Origin: Haloterrigena turkmenica DSM 5511 | GTDB lineage: Archaea > Halobacteriota > Halobacteria > Halobacteriales > Natrialbaceae | Assembly: GCF_000025325.1 (NCBI RefSeq) | Contig: NC_013744.1 | Span: 372,001-436,000 of the forward strand | Length of the DNA: 64,000 nucleotides | Reading direction: 5' to 3' | Part shown: piece after piece, positions 62,164-64,000 of the stretch | Numbering within the stretch: the first letter of the stretch is position 1 | How the letters are laid out: each line of letters starts with the position of its first letter | Made by a program: the position numbers and the translations under genes | Notes under the pieces: generated by a model | The model's input: the letters and a program-made list of their open reading frames with translations, nothing else | Databases searched by the model: none | Told to the model about the DNA's origin: nothing

Positions 62164-62176
62164 GGCACTGTCTAGC
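62164..62176. repeat. solo IS6-like end at the enoyl-CoA hydratase promoter
   Basis: GGCACTGTCTAGC matches the IS ends at 19383-20127. It lies immediately upstream of AAATTTAAC (62178-62186), the probable TATA box 28 nt before the enoyl-CoA hydratase start, so an IS remnant abuts or contributes to the promoter. Confidence 0.45.
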
Positions 62177-62209
62177 AAAATTTAACAGCAGCGGCGGAGT
62201 TGGTGGCGT

Positions 62210-62956
62210 ATGATCGTCGAAGACGAGAACGGCGTGCGGACGGTCACGTTCGACCGGCCCGAATCGCTAAACGCGTTTACCGCCGATGCGGCCGAATCGT
62301 TAGCCGACGCAATCGACAGCGTTGACGCCGACGAGTACGATGCGGTCGTCCTCACCGGCGAGGGCGACGCATTCAGCGCCGGTGGTGACCTCGAGGCGAT
62401 GGCCGACCGAGACGAGACGCCGAAGGAGTCCCTCGACCGGACGACCGAGACGCTCGGTCGAGTCGTCGAAGCGGCGCTCACGTCCGAGGTCCCGATCGTC
62501 GCGAAAGTCAACGGCGACGCCGTCGGCGCCGGCCTCGCGGTGACCGCCGTCAGCGACTTCGCGTACGCCGCCGACTCCGCATCGTTCAGCTGTGCGTTCG
62601 CACGGGTCGGCCTTGTTCCGGATACCGGCGGGACGTTCCTGCTGCCCCGATTGCTCGGTCTCCGTACCGCCAAACGGCTGGCGATGACCGCCGAATTCAT
62701 CTCTGCGGCTGAAGCCGCGGAGATCGGGCTCGTAAACGAGACCGTTCCGGACGACGACCTCGAGGCAGCGGTCGACGACCTCCTCGAAACGCTTCGGGAG
62801 CGTCCGACAACGACGCTGGGACTGACGAAACGCGCGATCCACGAAAACATGGGACGGTACTGGCGGGAGGCGCTCGATCACGAACTCCTCACTCAATCGA
62901 TCGCCTACGGCACGCCGGAGCACGAAGACGGCGTCGCCGAATTTCTCGAGCGGTGA
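62210..62956 (+). CDS. enoyl-CoA hydratase/isomerase family protein
   Basis: The 248-residue crotonase-fold protein hydrates or isomerises an enoyl-CoA. It has VRTVTFDRPESLNAFTADAA, the oxyanion-hole segment AFSAGGDLEAMADRD, the second oxyanion-hole segment KVNGDAVGAGLAVTAVSDFA YA and FARVGLVPDTGGTFLLPRLL. One of the two glutamates of classical hydratases appears replaced (GLVPDTGG keeps Asp where some members have Glu), so it may be an isomerase. Leaderless by TATA spacing. It is probably part of the local acyl-CoA metabolism, with the MaoC gene at 63059 on the other strand. Confidence 0.88.
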   Translation: MIVEDENGVRTVTFDRPESLNAFTADAAESLADAIDSVDADEYDAVVLTGEGDAFSAGGDLEAMADRDETPKESLDRTTETLGRVVEAALTSEVPIVAKVNGDAVGAGLAVTAVSDFAYAADSASFSCAFARVGLVPDTGGTFLLPRLLGLRTAKRLAMTAEFISAAEAAEIGLVNETVPDDDLEAAVDDLLETLRERPTTTLGLTKRAIHENMGRYWREALDHELLTQSIAYGTPEHEDGVAEFLER

Positions 62957-63058
62957 GTCGACTACCGCGGTCGACTCGCGGATCGGACTACGGGGGTCAG
63001 CAGGCGTAGCTGTCGATCCGGACGCGGGAAACTGCGAGCCGGTTCCACCTGTCGAACG

Positions 63059-63541
63059 TTACCTACCATCACCCTGATTCTCGGTGTCACGTCGTTCGAC
63101 CAGTTCGCGATTCTTGAGCGAGAGCACTTCGGTTCCGGACTGATTCGTTACCGAGATTCGTTCGCGGACGATTCCAGTGGTCGGATCGCCCTCGGACGGT
63201 TGCGTTTCGAGGATCGTCGTCTCTACGGAAAGAGTATCCCCCGGCCGAACCGGTTCGTGCCAGCGAACGTCGTCGATTCCGAGACCGGCGATGACGGCTC
63301 GCTCGCTCCGGACTTCGTCGACAAGACGTCGAACCGATAGGGAAAGTGTGTGGTATCCGCTAGCGATGAGGCCATCGAACCGGCTTTCCGTTGCCGCCTC
63401 CGGATCGGTATGAATCTCGAGCGGATCGAACTGCCGTGCAAACTTGACGATGTCGTCTGCCGAGACCGTTACTTCACCGCAGTCGATCGTTCGTTCCCGG
63501 ATATCCTCGAGATATCGAGTTTCGCTCTCTGAATCGGTCAT
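63059..63541 (-). CDS. MaoC-family (R)-specific enoyl hydratase
   Basis: The 160-residue hotdog hydratase has the catalytic pair, Asp39 and His44 in KFARQFDPLEIHTDPEAA, followed by FDGLIASGYHTLSLSVRRLV. The fold closes with IDDVRWHEPVRPGDTLSVET. It should hydrate trans-2-enoyl thioesters to (R)-3-hydroxyacyl thioesters. It could act on CoA esters or, as in mitochondrial FAS, dehydrate 3-hydroxyacyl-ACP. A plausible minus-strand TATA (CGTTAACTT, about 29 nt upstream) exists. Confidence 0.88.
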   Translation of the reverse strand: MTDSESETRYLEDIRERTIDCGEVTVSADDIVKFARQFDPLEIHTDPEAATESRFDGLIASGYHTLSLSVRRLVDEVRSERAVIAGLGIDDVRWHEPVRPGDTLSVETTILETQPSEGDPTTGIVRERISVTNQSGTEVLSLKNRELVERRDTENQGDGR

Positions 63542-63712
63542 AGAGACGAGTCGTCCCTCCTGCCAAGTTAACGTTGGTATCTGCAGTCACCGAGACTGCA
63601 GTCCGTCTCTCCGGCGCGCGCGGGATCACATTCGTTACTTGAATCGATGAACCTGTCCGATAGGTTAGAGAGGGATTTTAGTTGTAGGCCGCTTCACTAC
63701 TTGACAACGGGT

Positions 63713-64000
63713 ATGGCAGGGAAATATATCACGTCCGAAAGCAATCTACCGGACGATCCCGAAGGGGAGGAGATCCAGTTACAGGTTAGTGACGAGGAGA
63801 CGAAAGAAATTTTCAATATCCGGGCCAAGATCGATCGAGATCCCGACAATCTCGTCGATCCGGACACGCTGACCGTGGTGAAAGGCCCACACGAGAACAC
63901 CGAAGAAGAGTGGTATCTCGATGTTCTCGAGACGGATAGCGGCGATCCGGTCGACACTGAACTGCTCGAATCGACGATGACCGCCCTCGAAGAGCAGTCG
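63713..64000 (+). CDS. hypothetical protein, 3' end outside the window
   Basis: The first 96 codons of an acidic protein read MAGKYITSESNLPDDPEGEE IQ, then VSDEETKEIFNIRAKIDRDP, GPHENTEEEWYLDVLETDSG and a helical part at the edge. The codon pattern is clearly halophile coding sequence. No family is recognised, and the C-terminal portion is missing. Confidence 0.6.
   Translation, partial: MAGKYITSESNLPDDPEGEEIQLQVSDEETKEIFNIRAKIDRDPDNLVDPDTLTVVKGPHENTEEEWYLDVLETDSGDPVDTELLESTMTALEEQS

Noticed and set aside
61921-62178. Minus-strand Arg-rich ORF and overlapping frame that might be a split gene
   Set aside because: The composition matches shadow frames, the join is speculative and no motif supports either half. 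It is mentioned only as a possible relic.
1-64000. CRISPR array, rRNA genes, replication origin
   Set aside because: No regularly spaced repeats, no rRNA-like sequence and no Orc1/Cdc6 gene with origin repeats were seen.

Overview
The window comes from a haloarchaeon (class Halobacteria). The predicted proteins are acidic. Several genes look leaderless, with a TATA-like box about 25-28 nt before the start codon. The window also holds haloarchaeal hallmark families: a Bat-type PAS/GAF/HTH-10 regulator, small winged-helix regulators, a HalOD1 protein, an archaea-specific SMC-related protein and a type 2 isopentenyl diphosphate isomerase. I cannot fix the genus from the sequence.

Layout: 1-1489 is the 5' part of urocanate hydratase (hutU). 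1.5-11.3 kb is an accessory stretch with a Tat lipoprotein, a truncated zinc ribbon, frameshifted relics, small regulators, a large Bat-like sensor-regulator, a broken integrase and a xylose-dehydrogenase-like oxidoreductase. 11.8-19.2 kb (minus strand) is a tightly coupled five-gene formate-dehydrogenase-like operon. 19.4-26.9 kb carries two decayed IS6-like elements around a second Gfo/Idh/MocA oxidoreductase, small zinc-binding ORFs, a 1.2 kb gene-poor stretch and the SMC-related protein. 27.0-34.4 kb is a divergent cluster for acyl-carrier-protein-dependent fatty-acid or polyketide chemistry: FabG, two ACPs, KAS, AcpS, FabD, an MDR enoyl-reductase candidate and an R2lox-like diiron protein. 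34.8-46.3 kb is a serine/threonine/glycine catabolic island: IclR regulator, threonine dehydratase, GcvT-GcvH-GcvPA-GcvPB, GlyA, RidA, Lpd and LipA. 46.4-54.0 kb is mixed: TRIC channel, IS5-type relic, Fni, a DUF5058 membrane pair with an M20 amidohydrolase, TrpD and HalOD1. 54.4-56.2 kb and 62.2-63.5 kb are acyl-CoA/hotdog genes flanking a second formate-dehydrogenase-like operon (56.6-61.5 kb) in which the NuoG-like and catalytic parts are fused.

The most notable system is the ACP-dependent cluster. Archaea usually lack ACP, ACP synthase and malonyl transacylase. Here the full set of chain-building activities lies in 8 kb, and a dehydratase-type hotdog protein occurs elsewhere in the window. 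The same window encodes lipoyl synthase and the lipoylated GcvH. This raises the hypothesis of a mitochondrial-like minimal FAS that supplies octanoyl-ACP for lipoate. The cluster's left arm carries a diverged ACP and a KAS cut down to 73 codons, which suggests duplication and decay.

The second theme is the pair of formate-dehydrogenase-like operons. Their NuoF-like subunits have lost the recognisable FMN/NADH loop, and one has also lost two of the four cysteines for its Fe-S cluster. Electrons therefore probably do not leave through a classical NADH module. Functions are inferred from motifs I can read by eye. No database search was run.
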